The notes under the pieces: model-generated | What the model was told of the DNA's origin: nothing | The model's input: only the letters and a program-made list of their open reading frames with translations | Databases searched by the model: none | Shown here: piece by piece, positions 56,559 through 64,000 of the stretch | Layout: the number at the start of each line of letters is the position of its first letter | Position numbering within the stretch: the stretch's first letter is position 1 | Translations under genes and position numbers: made by a program | Assembly: GCF_018223345.1 (NCBI RefSeq) | Contig: NZ_CP073587.1 | Span: 2,974,001-3,038,000 of the forward strand | Source of the DNA: Shewanella yunxiaonensis | GTDB taxonomy: Bacteria; Pseudomonadota; Gammaproteobacteria; Enterobacterales; Shewanellaceae | Reading direction: 5' to 3' | Length of the DNA stretch: 64,000 nucleotides

Positions 56559-57290
56559 ATGAGAGTCCCGAGAATTTACCACAGCGGTGCTATTTCCCCC
56601 GGTCATGCTTTACCGCTGGAAGAGGAAGCGGCAGCCCATATCGGTCGCGTATTACGGATGAATCCCGGCGAAGAGGTCTGCCTATTTAATGGCGACGGTA
56701 TGGATTACCCAGCCCGGATCCAGCAAGCTGATAAAAAGTCGGTCATTGTGGATGTACTATCACAGCAGGCTAATTCATCGGAATCGCCCTTGGATCTGCA
56801 TCTTGGTCAGGTGATTTCCCGCGGGGATCGTATGGATTTTACCTTGCAGAAATCGGTTGAATTAGGCGTCAATACCATCACCCCATTGTTTTCAGCGCGT
56901 TGCGGCGTCAAACTAAATGGCGAAAGGTTGGACAAGAAAATCCAGCAATGGCAGAAAATTGTAATCAGTGCCTGTGAACAGTGTGGCCGCAGTGTCATTC
57001 CGCAAGTCCGCCCGGCAATGGAATTGTTGGACTGGTGTGCAGAGAAAGATGGCGCACTGAAACTGAACCTGCATCCGCGGGCCAGTCACGGTATTAATAA
57101 ACTGCCCTTAACCAACCATAAAATCAGATTGTTGATCGGTCCCGAAGGTGGCTTATCTGATCAAGAGATAAGCATGACTGAACAACACAACTTTACCGAA
57201 GTGCTACTGGGGCCCAGAGTGCTGCGTACAGAAACAGCAGCACTGACAGCTATCACCGCACTGCAACTGCACTTCGGTGATTTGGGTTAA
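56559..57290 (+). CDS. rsmE: 16S rRNA m3U1498 methyltransferase RsmE
   Basis: 243-residue SPOUT-class enzyme with an N-terminal PUA-like domain ([18 protein letters not shown]) and the C-terminal knot motif [14 protein letters not shown] followed by [16 protein letters not shown]. It methylates N3 of U1498 in 16S rRNA. It comes directly before gshB, a conserved gammaproteobacterial pair, with 22 bp between the genes. Confidence 0.96.
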   Translation: MRVPRIYHSGAISPGHALPLEEEAAAHIGRVLRMNPGEEVCLFNGDGMDYPARIQQADKKSVIVDVLSQQANSSESPLDLHLGQVISRGDRMDFTLQKSVELGVNTITPLFSARCGVKLNGERLDKKIQQWQKIVISACEQCGRSVIPQVRPAMELLDWCAEKDGALKLNLHPRASHGINKLPLTNHKIRLLIGPEGGLSDQEISMTEQHNFTEVLLGPRVLRTETAALTAITALQLHFGDLG

Positions 57291-57312
57291 TCCCGCTTTA
57301 AAGGAAAGTAAC

Positions 57313-58260
57313 ATGATCAAGCTTGGCATCCTGATGGACCCTATCAAGGACATCAATATCAAGAAAGACACCAGTTTCGCTATGCTTCTGGCAGCACAGA
57401 AGCGCGGCTATCAGTTGTATTACATGGAAATGCAGGATCTCGCGATGGAATCCGGGATACCGGTTGCCAGTATGCGCACCGTAGAAGTACGTCAGGATCC
57501 CCACAACTGGTACACATTAGGCGACCGTCAGGAACTGCCGTTAAGTGAGCTCGATGTCATTCTGATGCGCAAGGACCCGCCATTTGATACCGAATATATC
57601 TATGCCACTTATATGTTGGAACGGGCTGAAGAAGCCGGCGTACTGATCGTTAACAAACCACAAAGCTTGCGGGATGCCAACGAAAAGCTGTTTACGGCTT
57701 GGTTCAGTGAATTCACCCCCATCACGCTGGTGACCCGTGACGCAAAACGCATCCGCGAGTTTCATCGCCAACACAGCGATATCATTCTCAAACCGCTGGA
57801 TGGCATGGGTGGCACGTCCATTTTCCGCGTCAAACAAGATGACCCAAACGTCGGAGTGATCATCGAAACCCTCACGCACTATGGCCACAATTACGCGATG
57901 GCGCAGGTGTATATTCCGGAAATTACCAAAGGTGACAAGCGCATTCTGGTGATTGATGGTGAACCGGTGCCGTTCTGTCTTGCTCGAATTCCACAAAAAG
58001 GGGAAACCCGCGGCAATCTGGCCGCAGGCGGTGCGGGGGTTGCTCAGCCATTGTCAGATAGTGATTGGAAAATTGCCAAAGCCATTGGTCCGGAACTTAA
58101 GAAACGCGGCCTGATTTTCGTCGGTCTGGATGTGATTGGCGATAAGCTCACCGAAATCAACGTCACCAGCCCAACTTGTGTCAGAGAAATTGAAGCGGCA
58201 TTTGATGTAGATATCACCGGCATGTTAATGGATGCCATTGAACGGCGTGTCAGCCACTAA
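57313..58260 (+). CDS. gshB: Glutathione synthetase
   Basis: 315 residues. ATP-grasp enzyme joining gamma-glutamylcysteine and glycine to make glutathione. Visible blocks include KLGILMDPIKDINIKKDTSFAML, VMRKDPPFD-like ILMRKDPPFDTEYIYATY, the glycine-rich KPLDGMGGTSIFRV, and INVTSPTCVREIE at the end. The ATG at 57313 has AAGGAAAG upstream; a frame upstream of it overlaps rsmE and is not used. Confidence 0.97.
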   Translation: MIKLGILMDPIKDINIKKDTSFAMLLAAQKRGYQLYYMEMQDLAMESGIPVASMRTVEVRQDPHNWYTLGDRQELPLSELDVILMRKDPPFDTEYIYATYMLERAEEAGVLIVNKPQSLRDANEKLFTAWFSEFTPITLVTRDAKRIREFHRQHSDIILKPLDGMGGTSIFRVKQDDPNVGVIIETLTHYGHNYAMAQVYIPEITKGDKRILVIDGEPVPFCLARIPQKGETRGNLAAGGAGVAQPLSDSDWKIAKAIGPELKKRGLIFVGLDVIGDKLTEINVTSPTCVREIEAAFDVDITGMLMDAIERRVSH

Positions 58261-58272
58261 CAGCAAGGATCT

Positions 58273-59625
58273 ATGATGAAGTTTAAGCAACTGTCAGTGT
58301 TGGCGCTGGCACTGTTATTACCCTTTGCCACGATGGCCGAGGATATGCTGGCACCGAGCCAGACGCCTTCACGACCGAAAAATATGATCATCATGATTGG
58401 TGATGGTATGGGCCCGTCCTACACTACGGCCTATCGTTACTTCAAAGATAATCCAGATACCGAAGAAGTAGAGCAGACTGTATTCGACAGATTGCTGGTC
58501 GGTATGGCAAGCACCTATCCCGCCAGAGTCAGTGGTTATGTGACTGATTCTGCTGCTGCGGCTACCGCACTGGCAACAGGTAGTAAGTCATATAATGGGG
58601 CGATTTCCGTTGATCTGCAGAAGCAGCCACTGGAAACCATTATGGAGAAAGCGAAGAAGCGCGGTCTCAGTACTGGTGTGGCGGTTACCTGCCAGGTGAA
58701 CCATGCCACCCCGGCGGCCTTTCTTACCCACAATGAAAGTCGAAAGAACTACGATGAAATTGCCAGCAGTTATATCAATACTGATGCGGATGTGATCCTT
58801 GGGGGGGGACAGAAATACTTTACCCCGGCCATGCTGGATGCCTTTAAAACCAAGGGATATCAGGTGTTAAATGATTTCAATCAATTAGCCACTGTTACCC
58901 AACCTAAAGTGCTTGGCCTGTTTGCGGACGTGCAACTCCCATGGGTAGTGGATGAACCTGATGCCCATCGTCTCACCGCCATGACCAATAAAGCACTGGA
59001 GCTGATGTCACAAAACACGCAAGGCTTTGTGTTGATGATTGAAGGCAGTCAAATTGACTGGGCTGGTCACGATAATGATATCGTTGCGGCTATGGGCGAA
59101 ATGGACGAATTTGCGCATGCGGTTGAAGCGGTTGAGCAATTTGTCCGAAACCATCCTGATACCCTGATGGTGGTAACTGCCGACCATAACACTGGCGGTC
59201 TGTCTATCGGGCGCGATGGGAAATATGCGTGGGATCCTGAGGTGATTCAGGCGGTAAAAGCCAGTCCTGAGACTCTCGCTGCCACCGCAATCGCCAACGA
59301 TAACTGGCAACAGCCACTGGCTGACGGTTTGGGCTTCGCCTTAACTGATGACCTGCAAGCGCGCTTTGATCATGCCCGCATGCAAGGAAAAGATGTGCTG
59401 GCACAAGCACTCAAACATGAGATTGATCTGCGTTCAAATACCGGTTGGACTACCGGTGGTCATACTGGCGTGGATGTGCAGGTGTTTGCGTCTGGCCCAG
59501 GCGCCGAGCTGTTCATCGGCAATCAGGATAATACCGATATCGCCAATAAGCTCGCCAGCCTGTTGCCAAAACCCAAAAAATCGACTGCGGCGACAGTGCC
59601 GGCCGCGACCCCCGGCAATGGCTAA
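58273..59625 (+). CDS. phoA: Alkaline phosphatase, PhoA family
   Basis: 450 residues with signal peptide (FKQLSVLALALLLPFATMAE). Periplasmic two-metal phosphomonoesterase: metal ligands in MIIMIGDGMGPS, the nucleophile Ser in YVTDSAAAATALATG, and later HNTGG (TADHNTGG) and TTGGHTG blocks. It releases phosphate from organic esters. It follows gshB by 12 bp but is probably expressed separately under phosphate limitation. I did not see a clear PHO box in the short gap. Confidence 0.93.
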   Translation: MMKFKQLSVLALALLLPFATMAEDMLAPSQTPSRPKNMIIMIGDGMGPSYTTAYRYFKDNPDTEEVEQTVFDRLLVGMASTYPARVSGYVTDSAAAATALATGSKSYNGAISVDLQKQPLETIMEKAKKRGLSTGVAVTCQVNHATPAAFLTHNESRKNYDEIASSYINTDADVILGGGQKYFTPAMLDAFKTKGYQVLNDFNQLATVTQPKVLGLFADVQLPWVVDEPDAHRLTAMTNKALELMSQNTQGFVLMIEGSQIDWAGHDNDIVAAMGEMDEFAHAVEAVEQFVRNHPDTLMVVTADHNTGGLSIGRDGKYAWDPEVIQAVKASPETLAATAIANDNWQQPLADGLGFALTDDLQARFDHARMQGKDVLAQALKHEIDLRSNTGWTTGGHTGVDVQVFASGPGAELFIGNQDNTDIANKLASLLPKPKKSTAATVPAATPGNG

Positions 59626-59639
59626 CTGATTTTCCCCCG

Positions 59640-59668
59640 AAAAGAGCAGCTGCATGGCTGCTCTTTTA
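59640..59668 (+). terminator. phoA terminator
   Basis: AGAGCAGC-TGCATG-GCTGCTCT followed by TTTACA, 15 bp after the stop. Confidence 0.75.
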
Positions 59669-59737
59669 CACTCACATTCCCTTAGCTCTCCGCCTTTGGC
59701 TATAATAGCTGCCTTTAAATTCTATTGGACACGACCA

Positions 59738-60760
59738 GTGCTCAGTTCACCGTCACAATTATTGCTACGCAACAGCGATTATCTGCAAGGCAACGTACTG
59801 TTGCTTAACCATGAGAACGATCTGTGCGCAGTCGAGTTACTCACACATTGTGATGCGGTCACAGCGCTGGCGCTGGACTACAACCATTATCTCGCACTGC
59901 AGGCGGGAAGCCTTGCTGGCGTTGTCGGGCATTTTGGCCATCAACTGCCCAAGCCACAGCAATTTGATACGGTTGTTATCTACTATCCCAAAGCGAAAGC
60001 ACTGATGGCATATCTGCTGGTATTGGCCGCGCAGTATTTGGGTAATGGCGGACAACTGCTGGTGATTGGTGAAAATAAAGGCGGTATCCGCTCGCTTGAA
60101 AAACAGACGACATCGTGGTTTGCGCCAGCGGTTAAACGGGATAACGCCCGCCATTGTCTGTTGTATTCTGCAGAGCGTAACAGCACAGTGGCAACCGTCG
60201 ACCTTAACCAGTTCACCAGCCGTTATACGCTTTCAACAACCAATGGTGAGCTGACCATCTGCAACGTCGCCGGGGTATTCAGCGAAAAGCAGTTAGACCA
60301 AGGCACAGAATTATTGCTGCAACATCTGCCGCCGTTGCATGGCCGCGTGCTCGACTTTGGTTGTGGCGCCGGAGTCATTGCCAGCGTTTTGTTACAACTC
60401 AACCCGCAGTTACAGTTGGAATGCGTCGATATCAACGCGATGGCGTTGCTGTCATGTCAGCAAACGCTTGACGCCAACGGTTTCAGCGGCAAAGTTTACC
60501 CTTCGGATGGACTGGCCCAAGTCAGCGGCGAATTTGACGCCATTATTTCCAATCCGCCGTTTCACGATGGTCTTAACAGTACCACGGATATCGCCACAAC
60601 TTTTGTCGCCGACAGCTTCCAGCATCTGCAAGCCGGAGGTTTGTGGCAAATCGTTGCCAACCGTCACCTGCCCTATGCTGACACCATTGCGGAATACTTT
60701 GGCGAGGTTAAGGTGATTGCAGAAAACAACAAATACAAGGTTTACCGCAACCGGCGTTGA
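59738..60760 (+). CDS. rsmC: 16S rRNA m2G1207 methyltransferase RsmC
   Basis: About 341 residues from a GTG start. RsmC has an inactive N-terminal methyltransferase-like half and an active C-terminal half, seen here as [31 protein letters not shown] and the catalytic ISNPPFHDG. It methylates N2 of G1207 in 16S rRNA. A longer frame to 59654 overlaps the phoA terminator and contains the likely TATAAT promoter box at 59701-59706, so GTG at 59738 is preferred. Confidence 0.93.
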   Translation: MLSSPSQLLLRNSDYLQGNVLLLNHENDLCAVELLTHCDAVTALALDYNHYLALQAGSLAGVVGHFGHQLPKPQQFDTVVIYYPKAKALMAYLLVLAAQYLGNGGQLLVIGENKGGIRSLEKQTTSWFAPAVKRDNARHCLLYSAERNSTVATVDLNQFTSRYTLSTTNGELTICNVAGVFSEKQLDQGTELLLQHLPPLHGRVLDFGCGAGVIASVLLQLNPQLQLECVDINAMALLSCQQTLDANGFSGKVYPSDGLAQVSGEFDAIISNPPFHDGLNSTTDIATTFVADSFQHLQAGGLWQIVANRHLPYADTIAEYFGEVKVIAENNKYKVYRNRR

Positions 60761-60906
60761 GCAAAAAGTCGTCAGATTGAGACCTCATCGACAGAATTCC
60801 AGTCACGTTAGCGGTTTGTTATCAAAAGGGTTCGTCAACCGAAAAACTATTGTTATACTCGGTTCGGATCACCTAAAACTATAACGAACTTACCCCGGAT
60901 AACATC

Positions 60907-62577
60907 ATGCTGGCGCCAGATCTGCTCCACGTAAGCAGCGACAGTCAGTTCGCTGAATTAAAGATTATTCCTCAAACGCATGGTCCTATCACCGAGGACG
61001 CATTGCGACAAGTCCTCAAACTGCCTGAATTCTCTGCCATGATGCCGCTTGAACAGGCGATAAAAATCGCCGTGAAAGACGTCAACAATCTATCGGGAAA
61101 AGAAGAAGGTAACCACGAACTGCTGTTTCGCGTAGCAGAACGTCGCGATGGTCAAATATCGATTGAAGTCGCCAAAGATAAAATGCAGGCGATGATGACC
61201 ATCGTTGCACCGTGGGGAGGCAAAGCCATCACGCTGCCCGATGTATTACAGCAGCTTAAGCAGCAAAATGTTGCGATGGGACTGTCTAAGCAAAAGATTG
61301 AAGTGTTACTGCATACCGCTGCGACCTTAAAACCCGGGGAAAGTACCAGTGGGGTTATCGCGGTCGGTAAACCCGTCGTCAACGGCACCCATGCCAAACT
61401 CGAACGTAAAGTCCCGCTGGCCAGAGAACGATTACTACAGCCGCAGGAACGGGAAGATGGCACGGTAGATATGCGCAATCTGGGCTCCGTTGTTATGGTG
61501 CGGCCCAAAGATCTGCTCATGGTAAAAACGCCCGCCACAGCGGGCATTAACGGCTACAACGTCAATGGCGAGGTGATCCCAGCGAAAGCCGGTAAAGACC
61601 TGGAGCTAAAAGCTGGCAATGGTACTGAAATCTCTGCCGATAATCCGAATGTGTTATTAGCCACTAACGCTGGTCAGCCAGTAGAAATCCGCGATGGTAT
61701 GCAGGTTGACGATGTACTGCAGATCAAAAACGTCGATGTCAGCTATGGTAACGTCGATTTTAAAGGCAGTGTGCTGATCAGCGGTGATGTCTGTGAAGGT
61801 ATGCAGGTGCGCAGTTCTGGTGACATTACCGTGATGGGTTTTGTCGAATCGGCCAGGTTAGAAGCTGACGGGGATATCACCGTCAGCAAAGGGGTACTTG
61901 GCCGCCAGCTGGGGGGTAATGAACTCTCGACCCACTTGCATGCTAAAGGCCAGATTACCGCCCAGTTTGTGCAATATTCTCATCTGGAAAGCCTGGGTGA
62001 TGTGTTGGTAACCAAGCAGCTGTTGCACAGTCACACCATCACCGATGCCAAGCTTATCGTCAGCGACAGCAGTGGCCGTCGCGGCGATCTCGTCGGTGGT
62101 TGGGTAAAGGCAGAACAAGGTATTCAAGCCGTCACCATTGGCGCAACGGCCGATACTAAAACTGAACTCTATTGCGCCATGAAACTTGATGACGTGAAAC
62201 ATCGGCTGAAAGAGTTAGACGACAGTATCCGCCAGTTAGTAGTTGCCAAGCTGGATATGGAATCTCGCCTGCGTAAGCTGCCCCCCAAAGCGGAATGGCA
62301 GAATGACTCCGTGATGGTAGAGCAAGTTAAAATGATGCTGGATCAGAAGCACAGCATTGAAGCCGAGCTGACTCAGGAAGAAACTGAGGCTGAGTTGCTG
62401 CGTAGCGACAGCGATAGTTACTATCATCGAAACCACATAGAGGTGAAGCGTCGCATGTACGCCAATGTAGAAATTCATGTGGGTAATGCACAGCAGAAAA
62501 CCCAGCGGGAATATGGTCCTTGCGTCGTTGAAAATGAAGGCGCCGAAATCAATTTTGACTACAACAATCATGGTTGA
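60907..62577 (+). CDS. FapA family protein (DUF342)
   Basis: 556 residues: N-terminal part of about 170 residues, then a beta-helix-like FapA region with repeated D-I-x-V/G blocks (KGSVLISGDVCEGMQVRSSGDITVMGFVESARLEADGDITVSKGVLG) and a long coiled coil (about 420-500) at the C-terminus. Members are associated with flagellar assembly or polysaccharide-linked functions; the role is not established. A TATACT box lies about 50 bp upstream. The next gene overlaps by 8 bases. Confidence 0.87.
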   Translation: MLAPDLLHVSSDSQFAELKIIPQTHGPITEDALRQVLKLPEFSAMMPLEQAIKIAVKDVNNLSGKEEGNHELLFRVAERRDGQISIEVAKDKMQAMMTIVAPWGGKAITLPDVLQQLKQQNVAMGLSKQKIEVLLHTAATLKPGESTSGVIAVGKPVVNGTHAKLERKVPLARERLLQPQEREDGTVDMRNLGSVVMVRPKDLLMVKTPATAGINGYNVNGEVIPAKAGKDLELKAGNGTEISADNPNVLLATNAGQPVEIRDGMQVDDVLQIKNVDVSYGNVDFKGSVLISGDVCEGMQVRSSGDITVMGFVESARLEADGDITVSKGVLGRQLGGNELSTHLHAKGQITAQFVQYSHLESLGDVLVTKQLLHSHTITDAKLIVSDSSGRRGDLVGGWVKAEQGIQAVTIGATADTKTELYCAMKLDDVKHRLKELDDSIRQLVVAKLDMESRLRKLPPKAEWQNDSVMVEQVKMMLDQKHSIEAELTQEETEAELLRSDSDSYYHRNHIEVKRRMYANVEIHVGNAQQKTQREYGPCVVENEGAEINFDYNNHG

Positions 62578-62929
62578 TACCAGTACAGTCGCGGCGCAAA
62601 TGCCGCGCTGGCCAGCACTAGTGCAACAAAGTGGCGCAGATGAACTGCTATATATCGACAGCCAGCAAGACTGGCAGCAACTATGGCAAAGTGCAGCTTA
62701 TCTGCTGAATCCTGGAGACAGATTAATCGATAGTGATGGTCTCACTTGGATACTGATGCCAACCGTGACCCAGCCACTGAATATCCTCACCCCTGCCAGC
62801 AACATTTCCCTCGACCAATTACAGAAGTTAGTGCAACGTCACGCATTAGTTGAAGGCAACTGTTGTATCAGTAAATTACAGCTCACCTCGATCACTGATG
62901 CGATGCAATTCGTCAAATCTCTGACATAG
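62570..62929 (+). CDS. Conserved small protein after fapA, unknown
   Basis: 119-residue cytoplasmic protein with an alpha/beta composition, no signal and no membrane segment. It overlaps the fapA 3' end by 8 bases, so it is very likely translated with it. I do not recognise the family. A longer frame upstream would overlap fapA by about 100 bases and is not used. Confidence 0.75.
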   Translation: MVDTSTVAAQMPRWPALVQQSGADELLYIDSQQDWQQLWQSAAYLLNPGDRLIDSDGLTWILMPTVTQPLNILTPASNISLDQLQKLVQRHALVEGNCCISKLQLTSITDAMQFVKSLT

Positions 62930-62995
62930 GCTCTTTAGTTCTCTTCGCTCAATGGGCATAATCGCCCTCAACTTACTCGCACGACGGAACGTCAC

Positions 62996-64000
62996 GTGGA
63001 ATTACTGAATATTGAATGTCTTGGCAAGCCGCTGCGCCTTGAAGGTTCACTGGCTGGCTGGCAACAACTTTACTGGGATAATCAATTAGTCTCACAAAAG
63101 GCGGCAGGCACTGACAATGAAGGGTTAAAAGTGCATGTGTTTCAATTAACCCAAACCGGTCAGATTCAGCCACTGGAAATCCGTCTGGAAGCCGATGTCC
63201 GCTGGCAACCGTTTATGCTGGACTACCGGTTGTTGATTGATGATAACGTCAGTCTTGAGGGACGCCGCACCGCCAAGGATATGGAACATCAGGCCCCGCC
63301 ACAACAGGCGACCGCCAGTAAACCCGGCACCTTGGGTCTGCTATCGCTAGCATTTAAACTATTTAAAAGTGCCAAGGTAATTAAAGTGGTGTTGGCCGGA
63401 GCCAGTGTCGCGGCCTATTCCTGGTTGTTTTCGTTCCAGTTTGCGTTGGCCCTGGTGTTCTGCCTGATGTTTCACGAATATGGTCATATCCGCGCCATGA
63501 AGCATTTTGGTATGAAAACCAAGGGGATCTATCTCATCCCATTCATGGGCGGCTTGGCCTTGACCGACGATAAAATTAATACGCGTTGGCAGGATGTGGT
63601 GATTTCGTTAATGGGGCCATTTTTCGGCTTATTGTTGTCATTGCTGGCGCTGGTGACTTATCACGTCACCCATAATCCATTTTTTGCGGCGCTGGCAGGG
63701 TTCAATGCATTGCTGAACCTGTTTAACCTGCTCCCGGTATTGCCATTGGATGGTGGCCATACCATCAAAAGCATCAGCTTTTCACAAAACCGTTTTATTG
63801 GACTGATCGTCTGCTGTGCCGGCATGGTACTGGGGATCTATCTCAGTTACCGCCTCGGGTTAACCCTGTTGGGTTTCCTGCTGGCAATTGGTGGACTGGA
63901 AATCATTATGGAATGGAAGCAACGACTCAATAGCCATCTGATCCCGCTGGATCGCTACGGTCAGGTAGTTGCGACCAGCTGGTATCTGCTCACTGTCGTG
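62996..64000 (+). CDS. M50 site-2 protease family protein, cut by window end
   Basis: The frame opens at a GTG at 62996 and stays open to the last base (335 codons), so the 3' end is missing. The N-terminal 110 residues are soluble and unassigned. Membrane segments follow, with the zinc motif FHEYGHIRAMKHFGM (HExxH) in the second helix and NLLPVLPLDGGHT later, the second metal-ligand motif of M50 proteases. These enzymes cleave within the membrane, often releasing regulators. The substrate is unknown. Weak GGAA precedes the start, and no better ATG exists nearby. Confidence 0.85.
   Translation, partial: MELLNIECLGKPLRLEGSLAGWQQLYWDNQLVSQKAAGTDNEGLKVHVFQLTQTGQIQPLEIRLEADVRWQPFMLDYRLLIDDNVSLEGRRTAKDMEHQAPPQQATASKPGTLGLLSLAFKLFKSAKVIKVVLAGASVAAYSWLFSFQFALALVFCLMFHEYGHIRAMKHFGMKTKGIYLIPFMGGLALTDDKINTRWQDVVISLMGPFFGLLLSLLALVTYHVTHNPFFAALAGFNALLNLFNLLPVLPLDGGHTIKSISFSQNRFIGLIVCCAGMVLGIYLSYRLGLTLLGFLLAIGGLEIIMEWKQRLNSHLIPLDRYGQVVATSWYLLTVV

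Noticed and set aside
1..64000. tRNA, rRNA, CRISPR or complete insertion sequence
   Set aside because: I saw no cloverleaf, no regular spacer array, no rRNA stretch and no transposase. A covariance search would be decisive for small RNAs.

Overview
The window looks like a chromosomal segment of a Shewanella-type gammaproteobacterium (Alteromonadales). I base this on gene content rather than any search: a tetraheme flavocytochrome c fumarate reductase, ArcA, a prfB-lysS pair with the RF2 frameshift signal, AsnC, a LysC preceded by a lysine riboswitch, a stand-alone second EF-G, and a 1519-residue fused acyl-CoA carboxylase. Base composition is moderate, genes are dense, and many genes end in hairpin terminators. 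I saw no tRNA, rRNA, CRISPR array, complete insertion sequence or prophage.

Layout. 1-2.0 kb: a 5'-truncated membrane-anchored protein and a GDPD-family lipoprotein. 2.5-6.4 kb: an iron island with a TonB-dependent siderophore receptor, a PepSY membrane protein and a small partner, with two Fur-box-like sites. 6.8-14.2 kb: a six-gene leftward operon (adaptor, ATPase, two FtsX-type permeases, NtrC-like regulator, sensor kinase) headed by a sigma-54-like promoter and upstream GTCCG repeats. 14.4-15.9 kb: an accessory segment with a small membrane-protein gene between 16-bp direct repeats, then about 850 bp of non-coding DNA carrying four copies of a two-hairpin module whose stems covary. 16.0-19.7 kb: lrgAB with a divergent LysR gene, a DUF72 gene and a periplasmic protein. 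19.8-25.3 kb: a diguanylate cyclase, lysS-prfB and a chemoreceptor. 25.6-31.3 kb: rlmC, an OhrR-like regulator joined to a short FAD dehydrogenase of GlpD type, a fused thioredoxin/DsbD-like protein and a YjfB protein. 31.4-36.1 kb: ahpF, ahpC, a spermidine-synthase-like gene, an MscS-like gene and a D-lactate dehydrogenase. 36.3-41.0 kb: flavocytochrome c, a small membrane/methyltransferase cluster, an RluA-type synthase and asnC. 41.0-45.6 kb: an AstE-like deacylase overlapping lysC with its riboswitch, a DUF3293 gene and arcA. 45.7-53.8 kb: EF-G2, the fused carboxylase and a divergent LysR gene. 53.9-64.0 kb: a C15-like protein with a replaced nucleophile, SprT, endonuclease I, rsmE-gshB, alkaline phosphatase, rsmC, fapA, and an M50 protease that runs off the end.

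Functional themes are redox and oxygen adaptation (ArcA, fumarate reductase, LdhA, AhpCF, OhrR), iron uptake, envelope export, translation and rRNA modification, and amino-acid-responsive control (lysine riboswitch, AsnC). The best candidate for something undescribed is the double-hairpin array at about 15.25-15.84 kb. Second is the export operon whose sigma-54-type regulator has a non-canonical GAFTGA loop.
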